A DNA stretch of 61,420 nucleotides from Rickettsia typhi. GTDB lineage: Bacteria; Pseudomonadota; Alphaproteobacteria; Rickettsiales; UBA1997. The stretch lies in the NCBI GenBank assembly GCA_945862535.1, contig CAMAYG010000008.1, forward strand, positions 1 through 61,420, written 5' to 3'. The position numbers and the translations under genes were made by a program. Position 1 is the stretch's first letter; each line of letters opens with the position of its first letter. Positions 26,319 through 35,427 of the stretch are shown piece by piece. Under the pieces are notes generated by a model. It searched no databases. It was not told where the DNA came from and saw only the letters and a list, made by a program, of their open reading frames with translations.

Positions 26319-28943
26319 TTAATTGGCGATTTTTTCGATTTTAAAATAAGAATCGCTCTCGTTCACATCGGGCATTAGAATTGGAATATTATGACTTTTT
26401 GCAACCTGAACAAAAATATTGATTTTTGCTTCGTTGTCGATATCTAGGTTCATTGAAGCGGTCAGAAATTCTGGCAAGAAGTGGGCTTTAAGAAAAGCGG
26501 TTTGATATGATATCATGGCATAAGCTGCGGCATGAGACTTGTTAAAACCGTAGCCAGCAAATTTATCTACCAAATTAAATATTTCATTGGCTTGTTTTTC
26601 ATTGATATTATTTTTGGCAGCCCCGCTCATAAATATTTCTCGCTGTTGGTCCATTTCTTCTTTAATCTTTTTGCCCATCGCTCGCCTTAGTAGATCTGCA
26701 CCGCCAAGGCTGTAACCCGCAAGAACCCTAGCAATTTCCATTACCTGCTCTTGGTAAACTATAACTCCGTAAGTTTCACTAAGGGTTTTGGCAAGTAGAG
26801 GGTGTGGATATTCTATCTTTTCCTCGCCATGTTTTCTGCGAATATAGGTTGGAATGTTATCCATAGGACCGGGGCGATATAACGAAATTAGGGCAATAAT
26901 ATCTTCTATTTTATCTGCTCGCATTTGTTTTAATACCGCTCTCATGCCCGAAGATTCTATCTGGAAAACTCCAATTGAATCGCCAGTAGCAAGCATTTCA
27001 AAGGTTGCCTTATCTTGTAAATCGATATTTTCTATTTCGATATCGATATTGCGAGTTGCCTTAATCAATTTAACAGTTTCAGCAATAACGGTAAGGGTTT
27101 TAAGGCCGAGGAAGTCGAACTTTACTAGGCCAGCATTTTCTGCATATTTCATTGAATAGCCAACCGCGGGCATTTCTGCTCCTTCATCGCAATATAAAGC
27201 ACAAATTTCTGCCAGAGGTTTGTCGCCAATCACCACTCCTGCCGCATGAGTAGAAGCATGACGATTTAAGCCTTCGAGCTTTAAAGCAATGTCAACCAAT
27301 TTTGCTACCTGTTCGTCTTCGGCGATGGCATTTTGCAAGTCTTTGTCCATTGAAATGGCTTTTTCTAGAGTTACGGCCTCTACAGCATTAAACGGAATAA
27401 GTTTGCAAATTCTATCTACTTGATTATAGGGCATTTGCAACACTCTACCAACATCTTTCAAGACTGCTCTTGCTTGCAATTTACCAAAAGTTATGATTTG
27501 GGCGACATAAATTTGCGAAACCTTCTGAGAACAATTGTTAATTTCTGCTGTTATAGCACTAATGTTGCTGTTAACATTAAGATTAGCGGTTTTAGTGTTA
27601 TATCGATTTTGCACATAGGTTATTACTTCGTCACGGCGAGACTGACAAAAATCGATATCAAAATCGGGCATTGAAACCCTTTCTGGGTTAAGGAATCTTT
27701 CAAAAAGCAGGCCAAAGCGAATTGGATCTAGATCGGTAATTTGTAGCGACCAAGCAACTAAGGAACCAGCACCAGAGCCACGACCTGGCCCCACGGGAAT
27801 TTGCTGACCTTTTGCCCATTTTATGAAATCTGATACTATTAGAAAATAGCCGGGGAATTGCATTTTGATAATAACTTCTAGCTCGAAATCTAGTCTTTCC
27901 TGATATTCGCTAGTAATTTTTTCTTGATCGTTTTTGCTAGTATTTTCGTTGATAAACTTCTTTTTTAGGCGATTTGTTAAGCCTTCATTTGCCTGAGACC
28001 GCAAGAAATCTGCCTCGCTAAAATTAGGATCGCTGTTAAATTTTGGCAATGTTGGTAATCTTTCATTGGCAATTACAGTACATTTTTTGGCGATATTGAT
28101 AGTATTAGCAATAGCTTCTGGGATGTCGATAAATTTTTCCATTATCCTTTCTGGGCTTTGAAAAAATTGCTCGGGAGAGATTTTTTTATGATTAGCATCG
28201 GACAGGGTAAGGCCTTCGCCGATACATGCTAATATCTCTTGAGCCTCGTAAATATTGGGCTCTAGGAAGTAGGCATCTATCGTTGCCACTAGTGGCAAAT
28301 TCTTTTGCAATGCTAAATTAATTAATTTATCTTCGATTTTTTGTTCGGCAACAAGGTTGTTGCGGCTTATTTCGAGGTAAAAATCTCCTTTTGGGAAAAT
28401 ATTGGTAATATTGCCGATAATATTGGCTAATGTTTCTTCTTGATTGTTGTTAAGTAGCCTGCCAACAATGCCATCAACACCTCCAGAAAGGGCAATCAAA
28501 CCTTCGCTATAGAGGCTAAGAAGCGAAAAATTTATGTGGGGCCTAACCCCAGCAATGCGGTTAATAAAACTATAACTAACTAAATGCATTAAATTTTTAT
28601 AGCCCTGTTCGTTGCGGGCAATTAATGGCATTTTAACTAAAGAATTTTCTGTCTCTAGGTGGTTTTGCTGATTATTGGGTTTTTTATTATTAGAGGTTTT
28701 TAAGCCATTGACGGCAGAAGTTTCTAGTGCCGAGAAGTTGACCAGCATTTCTGCACCAATAATAGGCTGAATCCCCGATTTTTTGCAGGCACTAGAAAAT
28801 TCTAGTGCCCCAAAGAGGTTTTGAGAATCGCAAATTGCCAAAGCTGGTATTTTTAGCTCTTTAGCTTTATTTACCAAATCGCTAATTCTTATTGCACCGC
28901 TTGCTAAAGAAAATGTGGTATGGTTGCGAAGGTTAATAAACAA
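26319..28943 (-). CDS. dnaE: DNA polymerase III alpha subunit, N-terminal part (PHP, palm, thumb, fingers)
   Basis: First 874 residues of the replicative polymerase alpha subunit, usually about 1150. Present are the PHP domain (N-terminal NLRNHTTFSLASGA and LAICDSQNLFGALEF), the GPGRGSGAGSLVAW motif, and the catalytic aspartates in MPDFDIDFCQSRRDEV around residue 400 and in KFDFLGLKTL. The fingers region FAGYGFNKSHAAAYAMISYQTAFLKAH is also present. The frame ends with TAA after MPDVNESDSYFKIEKIAN, just before the RFALGAIKAVG segment that begins the separate C-terminal gene at 36660-37868. The start is TTG at 28943, 21 bases after skp. No intein sequence is present at the break. All catalytic residues are in this part. 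Confidence 0.93.
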   Translation of the reverse strand: MFINLRNHTTFSLASGAIRISDLVNKAKELKIPALAICDSQNLFGALEFSSACKKSGIQPIIGAEMLVNFSALETSAVNGLKTSNNKKPNNQQNHLETENSLVKMPLIARNEQGYKNLMHLVSYSFINRIAGVRPHINFSLLSLYSEGLIALSGGVDGIVGRLLNNNQEETLANIIGNITNIFPKGDFYLEISRNNLVAEQKIEDKLINLALQKNLPLVATIDAYFLEPNIYEAQEILACIGEGLTLSDANHKKISPEQFFQSPERIMEKFIDIPEAIANTINIAKKCTVIANERLPTLPKFNSDPNFSEADFLRSQANEGLTNRLKKKFINENTSKNDQEKITSEYQERLDFELEVIIKMQFPGYFLIVSDFIKWAKGQQIPVGPGRGSGAGSLVAWSLQITDLDPIRFGLLFERFLNPERVSMPDFDIDFCQSRRDEVITYVQNRYNTKTANLNVNSNISAITAEINNCSQKVSQIYVAQIITFGKLQARAVLKDVGRVLQMPYNQVDRICKLIPFNAVEAVTLEKAISMDKDLQNAIAEDEQVAKLVDIALKLEGLNRHASTHAAGVVIGDKPLAEICALYCDEGAEMPAVGYSMKYAENAGLVKFDFLGLKTLTVIAETVKLIKATRNIDIEIENIDLQDKATFEMLATGDSIGVFQIESSGMRAVLKQMRADKIEDIIALISLYRPGPMDNIPTYIRRKHGEEKIEYPHPLLAKTLSETYGVIVYQEQVMEIARVLAGYSLGGADLLRRAMGKKIKEEMDQQREIFMSGAAKNNINEKQANEIFNLVDKFAGYGFNKSHAAAYAMISYQTAFLKAHFLPEFLTASMNLDIDNEAKINIFVQVAKSHNIPILMPDVNESDSYFKIEKIAN

Positions 28944-28964
28944 GACAATCGGCGGATGCTATTG

Positions 28965-29537
28965 TTATTCGAATTTTACTTCGACTTTTTCTATTGCTTT
29001 GTTAAGCTTAGATATTACATCGACAGAAATGTCGAGCGATTCTTCGTAAAATATTGCCTGACTATTGTTAAGAACAACTTGGAAAGATTTTTCTTTGGCG
29101 ATATCGCTAACAACCTTTTTTAGAACTTCGTTAACTTTACTAACCGCTTCTAGCGAAGATTTTTGTAGGATGGCCTGCCTTTTTTCAACATAAACTTTGA
29201 AGTCTTCAACTTTTTTATTAAAAACCTGCTCTTCTTTGGCAAATTTTTCTTTAGAAAGAGTGTTTTTTTTGCTTTCGATCTTTCTTTTTTCTTCTTCTAG
29301 GCTAGTCTGCTTTTTATTTACTTCTTTTTGATATTCTTCTTGCTTTTTTACCACTTTATTTTGGATGTCGTTCATCGCTAAAGATTCTTTAAGAACTTTT
29401 TCGGCATCTATTACCGCAATATTATTAGCGGCATTGGCACTATTAACATTTAAGCAAAGTGTTGTAAAGGCTAGAACGGCTAAGAATTTTTTGAAACTCT
29501 TGTTAAAGACAGTTTTTGCACTCAAGAATGTTTTCAT
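28965..29537 (-). CDS. skp: Periplasmic chaperone Skp/OmpH
   Basis: A 190-residue chaperone that holds unfolded outer-membrane proteins on the way to the BAM complex. It has a signal peptide ending SANA near residue 36, then a short beta strand IAVIDAEKVLKES. A long Lys/Glu-rich coiled coil (about 55-140) forms the tentacles, and a C-terminal strand reads FQVVLNNSQAIFYEES. It is normally next to bamA; here it precedes dnaE by 21 bases and may be co-transcribed with it. Confidence 0.9.
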   Translation of the reverse strand: MKTFLSAKTVFNKSFKKFLAVLAFTTLCLNVNSANAANNIAVIDAEKVLKESLAMNDIQNKVVKKQEEYQKEVNKKQTSLEEEKRKIESKKNTLSKEKFAKEEQVFNKKVEDFKVYVEKRQAILQKSSLEAVSKVNEVLKKVVSDIAKEKSFQVVLNNSQAIFYEESLDISVDVISKLNKAIEKVEVKFE

Positions 29538-29742
29538 TGGAAAATATTTGAAATTATAAATTTAATGGTGATAGTGAATTATTAATACCGCCTCTATGTT
29601 TAAATATAAGGATTACTTAATGTTTTAAGCATAAAATGGTATAATTTGGGATAGGATCCTAAAATTAAAAATTCTTACTAACTAGATAATTAGAAATATT
29701 TTTTTAAATTTCAAATATTTTTTACAAAATAATTAAAGTCAA

Positions 29743-31185
29743 ATGAACTATTGCAAAATAAAGCAAAAACAAACGGAGCCTTTAGTTGGAAATAAAAATA
29801 AAATTCTAGAAGACCAAGAAAGTATTTTGTCACAGCTAGAAAAAGAGATTTTGCACTCAAAGGAACTTGGGCTAGAGCGAAAATTTGTGAGCTACAACCA
29901 TCTAGTAAAATCATTATCCCTGCCAGAAAATTTTGAGCCAGAAAATTTTGAGCCAGAAAATTTTGAGCCAGAAAATTTTAGGCCAAAAGAATTGAGTCTG
30001 GATACCGCAAAGCAAATATTTGATAGCCACAATTTTAACAATAAGCCAATAATTTCCTTTATCGCCAATGATTATTTTGCCTTATCTGGCAATAAAGATA
30101 TTATTGCAACAGCGCAAAAAGCCATTGGCGAATCTGGCTTTGGTGCCGGATCTTCGATTTTCTTGGGTGGAATGCATCAATATTATCAACAATTTATCAA
30201 AAAACTTACTAAATTTAAAAAATGTCAGGCGGGTCTAGTATTTCCTTCGGGCTATCAGGCGGTAATTGGTGTGATTTCGGCATTATGCAATGAGAAAGAT
30301 TTGATTATTGCCGACAAATTCATTCATCAATCGCACATTGCTGGTGCAAAATTAAGCGGAGCAAAATTTTACCGCTTTAAACATAACGATATCAGCCATT
30401 GCCAGTCTTTATTAGCAAATTACCGCAAAGAATTTCGTCGTTGTTTTATTATAAGCGAAACAATATTTTCAATGGATGGAGATTGTGGCAATATTGCAGA
30501 ATTATGGGATTTGGCTCAAAAATATTCTGCCAATTTAATAGCTGACGATGCTCACGGCTTGGGGTTGGTCGATTATTCTGGTTTCTTTAGCCAAAGCAAT
30601 GGCAATAGTCAATATTTACAAATTGGCACGATGTCGAAAGCCTTGGCATCGATAGGGGGCTATGTTGTTGGCTCGGAGCTAATGATAGAATATTTGCAAA
30701 ATTTTGCTAAATCGGCAATTTACACTACGGCATTGCCCGCTTCGGCACTAGCTGTAGCAACTATTGCTTTAACTAAAATTGCAGAAGGTGGCGAACTTAT
30801 TAGCAATGCCATTAATAATAAAAGATTATTCTGTCAGATTTTCAGCGATTATGCTAATAAAATATTAGAGCAAGACAAAATAGCACCAAATCAGGCTAGC
30901 TCAAGCAATATTAACAAGTTGCGGTTAGCAAAAATTGTTACAGAAATATTAATTGCTAAAGAGGAAGAATCTTTGATTGTTCCAATCATAATTGGCGAAA
31001 ATCGCCAAGTGCTAGAAATTGCTAGGAAGGTCGCCGAAAATGGCTTTTTAATTGGGGCAATCCGCCCGCCTACGGTTCCGCCATCAACAGCAAGGCTAAG
31101 AATTACCTTTAACTCACAAATTCCAAAAAAATCAATTGACACTTTAGCTAAATTATTGGTAGAATTAATTATCAATTTCGATTAA
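29743..31185 (+). CDS. bioF: 8-amino-7-oxononanoate synthase (BioF) with repeat-bearing N-terminal extension
   Basis: PLP enzyme of the alpha-oxoamine synthase family. BioF condenses pimeloyl-ACP/CoA and L-alanine in biotin synthesis. Motifs are SGYQAVIGVISAL, DDAHGLGLVDYSG, TMSKALASIGGYVVG with PLP Lys299, FAKSAIYTTALPAS, and the C-terminal IGAIRPPTVPPSTARLRI, which favours BioF over 5-aminolevulinate synthase. At 480 residues it is about 90 longer than usual. The extension (about 1-85) contains four copies of a 15-bp unit encoding ENFEP-like repeats. No other bio genes are nearby, so an ALAS or 2-amino-3-ketobutyrate ligase role is not fully excluded. Confidence 0.75.
   Translation: MNYCKIKQKQTEPLVGNKNKILEDQESILSQLEKEILHSKELGLERKFVSYNHLVKSLSLPENFEPENFEPENFEPENFRPKELSLDTAKQIFDSHNFNNKPIISFIANDYFALSGNKDIIATAQKAIGESGFGAGSSIFLGGMHQYYQQFIKKLTKFKKCQAGLVFPSGYQAVIGVISALCNEKDLIIADKFIHQSHIAGAKLSGAKFYRFKHNDISHCQSLLANYRKEFRRCFIISETIFSMDGDCGNIAELWDLAQKYSANLIADDAHGLGLVDYSGFFSQSNGNSQYLQIGTMSKALASIGGYVVGSELMIEYLQNFAKSAIYTTALPASALAVATIALTKIAEGGELISNAINNKRLFCQIFSDYANKILEQDKIAPNQASSSNINKLRLAKIVTEILIAKEEESLIVPIIIGENRQVLEIARKVAENGFLIGAIRPPTVPPSTARLRITFNSQIPKKSIDTLAKLLVELIINFD
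29923..29982 (+). repeat. Four tandem 15-bp units inside bioF
   Basis: The unit CCAGAAAATTTTGAG is repeated at 29923, 29938, 29953 and 29968; the last copy ends AGG. It stays in frame and adds ENFEP pentapeptides to the N-terminal extension. Copy number could vary between strains by slippage without breaking the frame. Confidence 0.95.
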
Positions 31186-31210
31186 TTTATATATTCAAAA
31201 TCTTTTCACT

Positions 31211-31531
31211 ATGCTAACAATATCAACTTCTGCCAATGACAGAATTAAGCAAATCAAAGAAACGAATCCGAGCAATTTACTAAGAATAGCCATAGATAGC
31301 GGTGGTTGCAATGGTTTTAAATATTTGTTTTCTATCGACTCTAATATTAAAGAGGAAGACAAAATCATTAACGAAGGCAATGAAGCTATGATTGTTGTCG
31401 ATGCAATATCGCTAAAGTTTCTAGAAAACTCTACCCTCGAATTTGTCAAGGAATTAGGAGCGACCTATTTTAAAATTAGCAACCCCAATGCTACCAGCAC
31501 CTGCGGTTGCGGTAGCTCCTTTGCCACCTAG
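31211..31531 (+). CDS. erpA: A-type iron-sulfur carrier (ErpA/IscA)
   Basis: A 106-residue carrier that receives Fe-S clusters from the assembly scaffold and passes them to apoproteins. The three ligand cysteines are in place: C33 in GGCNGFKY, and C98 and C100 in STCGCGSSF. No other isc genes are here. It lies 25 bases after bioF on the same strand and ends before a strong hairpin at 31671. Confidence 0.93.
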   Translation: MLTISTSANDRIKQIKETNPSNLLRIAIDSGGCNGFKYLFSIDSNIKEEDKIINEGNEAMIVVDAISLKFLENSTLEFVKELGATYFKISNPNATSTCGCGSSFAT

Positions 31532-31670
31532 GCTATTTTTTGCCAAAGTAACAAGTTGGTACAATAATCTATCTACTTCTGCAATTTTCGCCCTAAATTT
31601 GTGGGTTTTGCAACTTCGAGAGCAAGGATGATAGAAGTGTAGGCGGAGTTTTGCGAAAAGACCGATTAAT

Positions 31671-31701
31671 TTTTTGCTAAATCGTTGTTATTTAGCAAAA
31701 A
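31671..31701. terminator. Bidirectional terminator-like hairpin
   Basis: A perfect 12-bp inverted repeat, arms TTTTTGCTAAAT/ATTTAGCAAAAA with a 7-base loop, sits between the convergent erpA (ends 31531) and the minus-strand methyltransferase (ends 31707). The A/T tracts at both ends provide a U-tract in either direction, although the stem is A+T-rich and the GC clamp is weak. Confidence 0.6.
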
Positions 31702-31706
31702 TAGCA

Positions 31707-32915
31707 TCACTCATCATAAAAACCTCCTTTTATAATTTCGTTTTCAATTAAATCTGTTCTTAAATTTAAGGCACTATTTGTCGACAAGAAAGCCACTTCG
31801 TGCCATTTTATATTGTTGACAAAAATATCTGTTAACAATTTTTGTTTCTGCAAAAAAACAACTCCGTAACCTCTTTTATTTGGTAATTCTAAGCAAGATT
31901 TATAGGCTTTCATCCCGCTAAAACAAGTAGAAGGTAAATAGACATGGCATTTTTCGAGCATTGCCTTATTTCTTGTGCTAGAAGGAGTTCCGCCATCTGA
32001 TAACGAATAAACTCTGGCAATGGTTTTGCAGGTTCTTTTTGTGGCAAATCTGATGTTTTCTGTTTTTATCTTAGTCCATATTTGAAAAATAGTCGCAATA
32101 TCAACTTTGGTGCCATTAGGATACTCAAAAGAATCGCGAGGAAGTTTTTCGCTATAAGCCAATTTATAACCAGCAACTCTCTTCATCGGCACTCCTTTGC
32201 CGGTGCTATCAAAAAGTGGCGGTAGGATAAAAGCAACAACATCGGCAAAATCATTAGAATGATTAATAAATCTTAGGGCAAGATTGCCTCTTAAACCAAA
32301 TGGAGGATTGCCTATAACAATATATTTTTTAGCTTTTTCTGGGGTGTAATCTAGGTAATTAGTACAAATTAGCTCTTGTGCTAGTTCGCCTTTTGGCTCT
32401 ATGTCGATACCAATTCTGCGATCTTCAGGCAATATATTGTAAAAACTACAACAGCCAGCACTTGGTTCGATAAAAATATAATCTTTGCAGTCTATTTTAA
32501 GATCTTTTAAAACCTCTAAAGTTTTGTTATAACAGTAAGAAGAAATTTCCTTAGTGGTGTAGAATTGATCTTTCTGCCTATAGCTATTTTTCATCTTATA
32601 TTTATTACCAAGCAATCTATTTAAATCGTTGAAATAATTATCGGGAACTTTATTTTGCTTTAGCCAGCGGTTTATTGTCCCTCGATGTATAGATAGGCTA
32701 TTTTCAATATCTTGAATGGTAAATATCTTGAGTAATTCGCTAAATAAATCGAAGGCATTATTTTCTTGCCACTGTTCTTTGGTATTGGCATTTAAGCTTT
32801 TAGAGCATTTAATTACTTCGGCAAGGCTCATTTGTTGAATCTTTGGCAAGAAATATTGTTGTTGGCTATTGTTTGAGCTGGTGTTTGATATTGTTGGTTT
32901 AGCTCTATTTGTCAT
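31707..32915 (-). CDS. DNA adenine-N6 methyltransferase-like protein with N-terminal HTH
   Basis: A 402-residue protein with a SAM-binding EPSAG motif at 150-154, acidic IDIEPKG at 170-176 and the catalytic NPPF at 203-206, the arrangement of N6-adenine amino-methyltransferases. An N-terminal helix-turn-helix-like stretch (about 66-87, FTIQDIENSLSIHRGTINRW) resembles small DNA-binding domains and could direct the enzyme or autoregulate it. The C-terminal half is unknown. No nuclease gene is adjacent, since the neighbours are the terminator and icd, so it looks like an orphan methyltransferase, phage-like or regulatory. It is distinct from the methyltransferase at 35428. Confidence 0.75.
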   Translation of the reverse strand: MTNRAKPTISNTSSNNSQQQYFLPKIQQMSLAEVIKCSKSLNANTKEQWQENNAFDLFSELLKIFTIQDIENSLSIHRGTINRWLKQNKVPDNYFNDLNRLLGNKYKMKNSYRQKDQFYTTKEISSYCYNKTLEVLKDLKIDCKDYIFIEPSAGCCSFYNILPEDRRIGIDIEPKGELAQELICTNYLDYTPEKAKKYIVIGNPPFGLRGNLALRFINHSNDFADVVAFILPPLFDSTGKGVPMKRVAGYKLAYSEKLPRDSFEYPNGTKVDIATIFQIWTKIKTENIRFATKRTCKTIARVYSLSDGGTPSSTRNKAMLEKCHVYLPSTCFSGMKAYKSCLELPNKRGYGVVFLQKQKLLTDIFVNNIKWHEVAFLSTNSALNLRTDLIENEIIKGGFYDE

Positions 32916-32926
32916 CGACTAGATTT

Positions 32927-34153
32927 TTAAACATAATAAGATTGCAAATTGCCAGCTATTTTATCGATAAAATCTTCGGTATATAAATAATGTTCGCCAT
33001 GCTTAACATTGTTACCAAAGGCACAAATTGCTAGGTCTTTGGTCATGTAACCGCTTTCGACGGTTTTAATGCAAGAATTTTCGAGGTTCTGGCAAAAATC
33101 GATTAATTGCTGATTGCCGTCGATCTTACCGCGGAAAGCAAGTCCGCGAGTCCAGGCGAATATTGAAGCAATAGGGTTGGTAGAGGTTGGTCTGCCTTGT
33201 TGATGTTCGCGGAAATGCCGAGTTACCGTGCCGTGTGCCGCTTCTGCTTCCATTATTTTGCCATCTGGGGTAATTAATACCGAGGTCATAAGCCCTAAGG
33301 AGCCAAAGCCCTGAGCAACACTGTCGGACTGCACATCGCCATCGTAATTTTTACAAGCCCAAATAAAACCGCCTCGCCATTTAAGGGCGGAAGCAACCAT
33401 ATCGTCAATTAAGCGATGTTCGTAGACAATATTTTTAGCGATAAATTGTTCCTTGAATTGACTTTCGTAGATCTCTTGAAATATATCTTTGAAACGGCCG
33501 TCGTATTTTTTAAGTATAGTGTTTTTAGTAGATAAATAAAGCGGCCAAGATTTTTGCAAAGCCAAATTAAAGCAAGATAAAGCAAAGCCTCGAATCGATT
33601 CGTCGACATTATACATTGCCATGGCTACACCTGAGCTGGTAAAATTAAAGACTTCTTGCTCTGTTATTTTGCCATCTTCGCCACGAAATTGTAAAAACAA
33701 CTTGCCAGCACCAGAAACCTCTATTTCGCTTGCCTTATATTGATCGCCAAAAGCATGGCGACCAACGATAATTGGGGTATCCCAATTTCTAACAAGCCTT
33801 GGGACATTTTTGCAAACAATAGGCTCGCGAAACACTGTGCCATCGAGGATGTTACGGATTGTCCCATTAGGAGATTTGTAGATTTCTTTAAGATTAAATT
33901 CTTTTTTGCGGGCTTCATCTGGGGTAATTGTGGCACATTTAATACCAACCTGATATTCCTTTATGGCATTGGCGGCATCAATTGTTACCTTATCTGCCGT
34001 GGCATCGCGATTTGGCAAGCCAAGATCGAAATATTTGATTTCTAGGTCTAAAAATGGCAGAATAAGCTTGTTTTTGATAATTTGCCAAATTATACGGGTC
34101 ATTTCGTCGCCATCAAGCTCGACGACTGGGTTTTTAACAATAATTTTTTGCAT
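32927..34153 (-). CDS. icd: NADP-dependent isocitrate dehydrogenase (eukaryotic-type homodimer)
   Basis: TCA-cycle enzyme of 408 residues oxidising isocitrate to 2-oxoglutarate. It belongs to the mitochondrial/cytosolic-like NADP family: N-terminal [29 protein letters not shown], the substrate loop [47 protein letters not shown] and [17 protein letters not shown]. The window also holds a different, Rickettsia-type isocitrate dehydrogenase at 45214. This one ends 11 bases before the orphan methyltransferase start on the same strand. Confidence 0.95.
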   Translation of the reverse strand: MQKIIVKNPVVELDGDEMTRIIWQIIKNKLILPFLDLEIKYFDLGLPNRDATADKVTIDAANAIKEYQVGIKCATITPDEARKKEFNLKEIYKSPNGTIRNILDGTVFREPIVCKNVPRLVRNWDTPIIVGRHAFGDQYKASEIEVSGAGKLFLQFRGEDGKITEQEVFNFTSSGVAMAMYNVDESIRGFALSCFNLALQKSWPLYLSTKNTILKKYDGRFKDIFQEIYESQFKEQFIAKNIVYEHRLIDDMVASALKWRGGFIWACKNYDGDVQSDSVAQGFGSLGLMTSVLITPDGKIMEAEAAHGTVTRHFREHQQGRPTSTNPIASIFAWTRGLAFRGKIDGNQQLIDFCQNLENSCIKTVESGYMTKDLAICAFGNNVKHGEHYLYTEDFIDKIAGNLQSYYV

Positions 34154-34283
34154 TTGAGAAAATTTTAATAAATTTAGAGTTTAAAGGACTGTTTCACGAG
34201 ACCTTTGATTTGTTTAATTGTTGAGTTATTAAGTTAAAATATCGAAATAAAATAGCAAGATTTAGCAATATATTTAAAAAATA

Positions 34284-35399
34284 TTACTGGTTATTGTCGT
34301 TATTTACCATATCGGCAACAAATTCGTTAATTTTAGCAAATGTTACTCCGGGCATACAAATAATATGAGAAATCCCGCTATCGCTTGCTAATTGCCATTT
34401 TAGGCATATTTCTTTTTTTGGCTGAGGAAAGACAACGGTAATTGCATCGTGATTTCGCCAAGCTTTGATGCCAATCTTATTTAATTCTTCTTCGGCAAAA
34501 GCTGCAACTTTCAAAGATTCTTCGCCCCTTTTGCTTAGACCTTCGATACCATATTTCTTAATTGCATACCACAATAATATTGGGCTATGACCGTTGCGAG
34601 AGCCAGTGATTGTGGTGTCTGAAGTGCCGATATAGGGAATAATTCTGCCAATTCTTTCTTTGTAAGATTTTTTTACCACCACAACACCGCAAGGAATTGG
34701 CGAGCCAATAAATTTGTGTCCGCTAATTGCTACACTATCTGCACCTTCAACAAAGCTAAATTTTGGTTCTAATTTTAACAAAGCAGAATAAACCCCCGCA
34801 AGGGCCGCATCGCAATGTAGATAATAATTTTTAATTGCCGATTTCTTTAACACCGCCCTAATCTTGCTAATATCGTCTTTTGCTTCGGTCATTGTGGTGC
34901 CAATATTAGCAATGATAATAACTGGCTGATGGCGATGAAGCCTAATATTTTCTTGCAGATCGTCATAGTCAATTTCGCCATTTGCCAAGGCACAAACGAC
35001 AATGCTTGGCATATTAAGCAGATGAATATTTTTTTGAATACTATAATGTGTTGCCTCGGAATAATAAACCATTGCATTAGGGTAAAGCTCGCGAGCAACA
35101 TAGAGAGCATATAAATTGCCTTCGCTCCCGCCATTGGTAACATAGCCCCAACGATTATCAACAGGGGCTTCGAAAATATCGGCAAAGAAATTTACCACTT
35201 CTCTTTCCATCGATCGTGAATTGATGTCGTAGGTTGATTCTATTAGCGGGTCGCCCAAATTATTAAGTGGATATTTTAATAATTCGAGCAATTCTTGATA
35301 GTCGAAATCTGTTGCGACGGGGTAACCAAGAAAATGTTGCGATCTTGCCTTAACCTTGTTAATATATTCTGCGATTAGCTCTTGATAGTTGTTAGTCAT
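34284..35399 (-). CDS. hdc: Histidine decarboxylase (PLP-dependent)
   Basis: Group II PLP decarboxylase of 371 residues. The best match by motif and length is bacterial histidine decarboxylase, which releases CO2 from histidine to form histamine. Visible landmarks are YVTNGGSEGNLYALYVARE, the cofactor-stacking His118 in SEATHYSIQKN, D197 in YLHCDAALAG, and the Schiff-base Lys229 in ISGHKFIGSP. The N-terminal HFLGYPVATDFDY is typical of the HDC subgroup, as is the length near 375. No antiporter gene for histidine/histamine exchange is adjacent. Serine decarboxylase, a close relative, is an alternative substrate class. Confidence 0.82.
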   Translation of the reverse strand: MTNNYQELIAEYINKVKARSQHFLGYPVATDFDYQELLELLKYPLNNLGDPLIESTYDINSRSMEREVVNFFADIFEAPVDNRWGYVTNGGSEGNLYALYVARELYPNAMVYYSEATHYSIQKNIHLLNMPSIVVCALANGEIDYDDLQENIRLHRHQPVIIIANIGTTMTEAKDDISKIRAVLKKSAIKNYYLHCDAALAGVYSALLKLEPKFSFVEGADSVAISGHKFIGSPIPCGVVVVKKSYKERIGRIIPYIGTSDTTITGSRNGHSPILLWYAIKKYGIEGLSKRGEESLKVAAFAEEELNKIGIKAWRNHDAITVVFPQPKKEICLKWQLASDSGISHIICMPGVTFAKINEFVADMVNNDNNQ

Positions 35400-35427
35400 T
35401 TGTTTGTGGTTGTATTTATCTTATAGA

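Noticed and set aside
26319-28943. Split intein at the dnaE break, as in cyanobacteria
   Set aside because: Neither the C-terminal end of the N-part nor the N-terminal end of the C-part shows extra Hint-domain sequence or the usual Cys/Asn splice residues, and the break is at a different place from the cyanobacterial site (which lies at NKSH).
29743-31185. 5-aminolevulinate synthase (hemA)
   Set aside because: The C-terminal RPPTVPPSTARLRI and the FAKSAIYTTALPAS segment fit BioF better, although the family overlap keeps some doubt.
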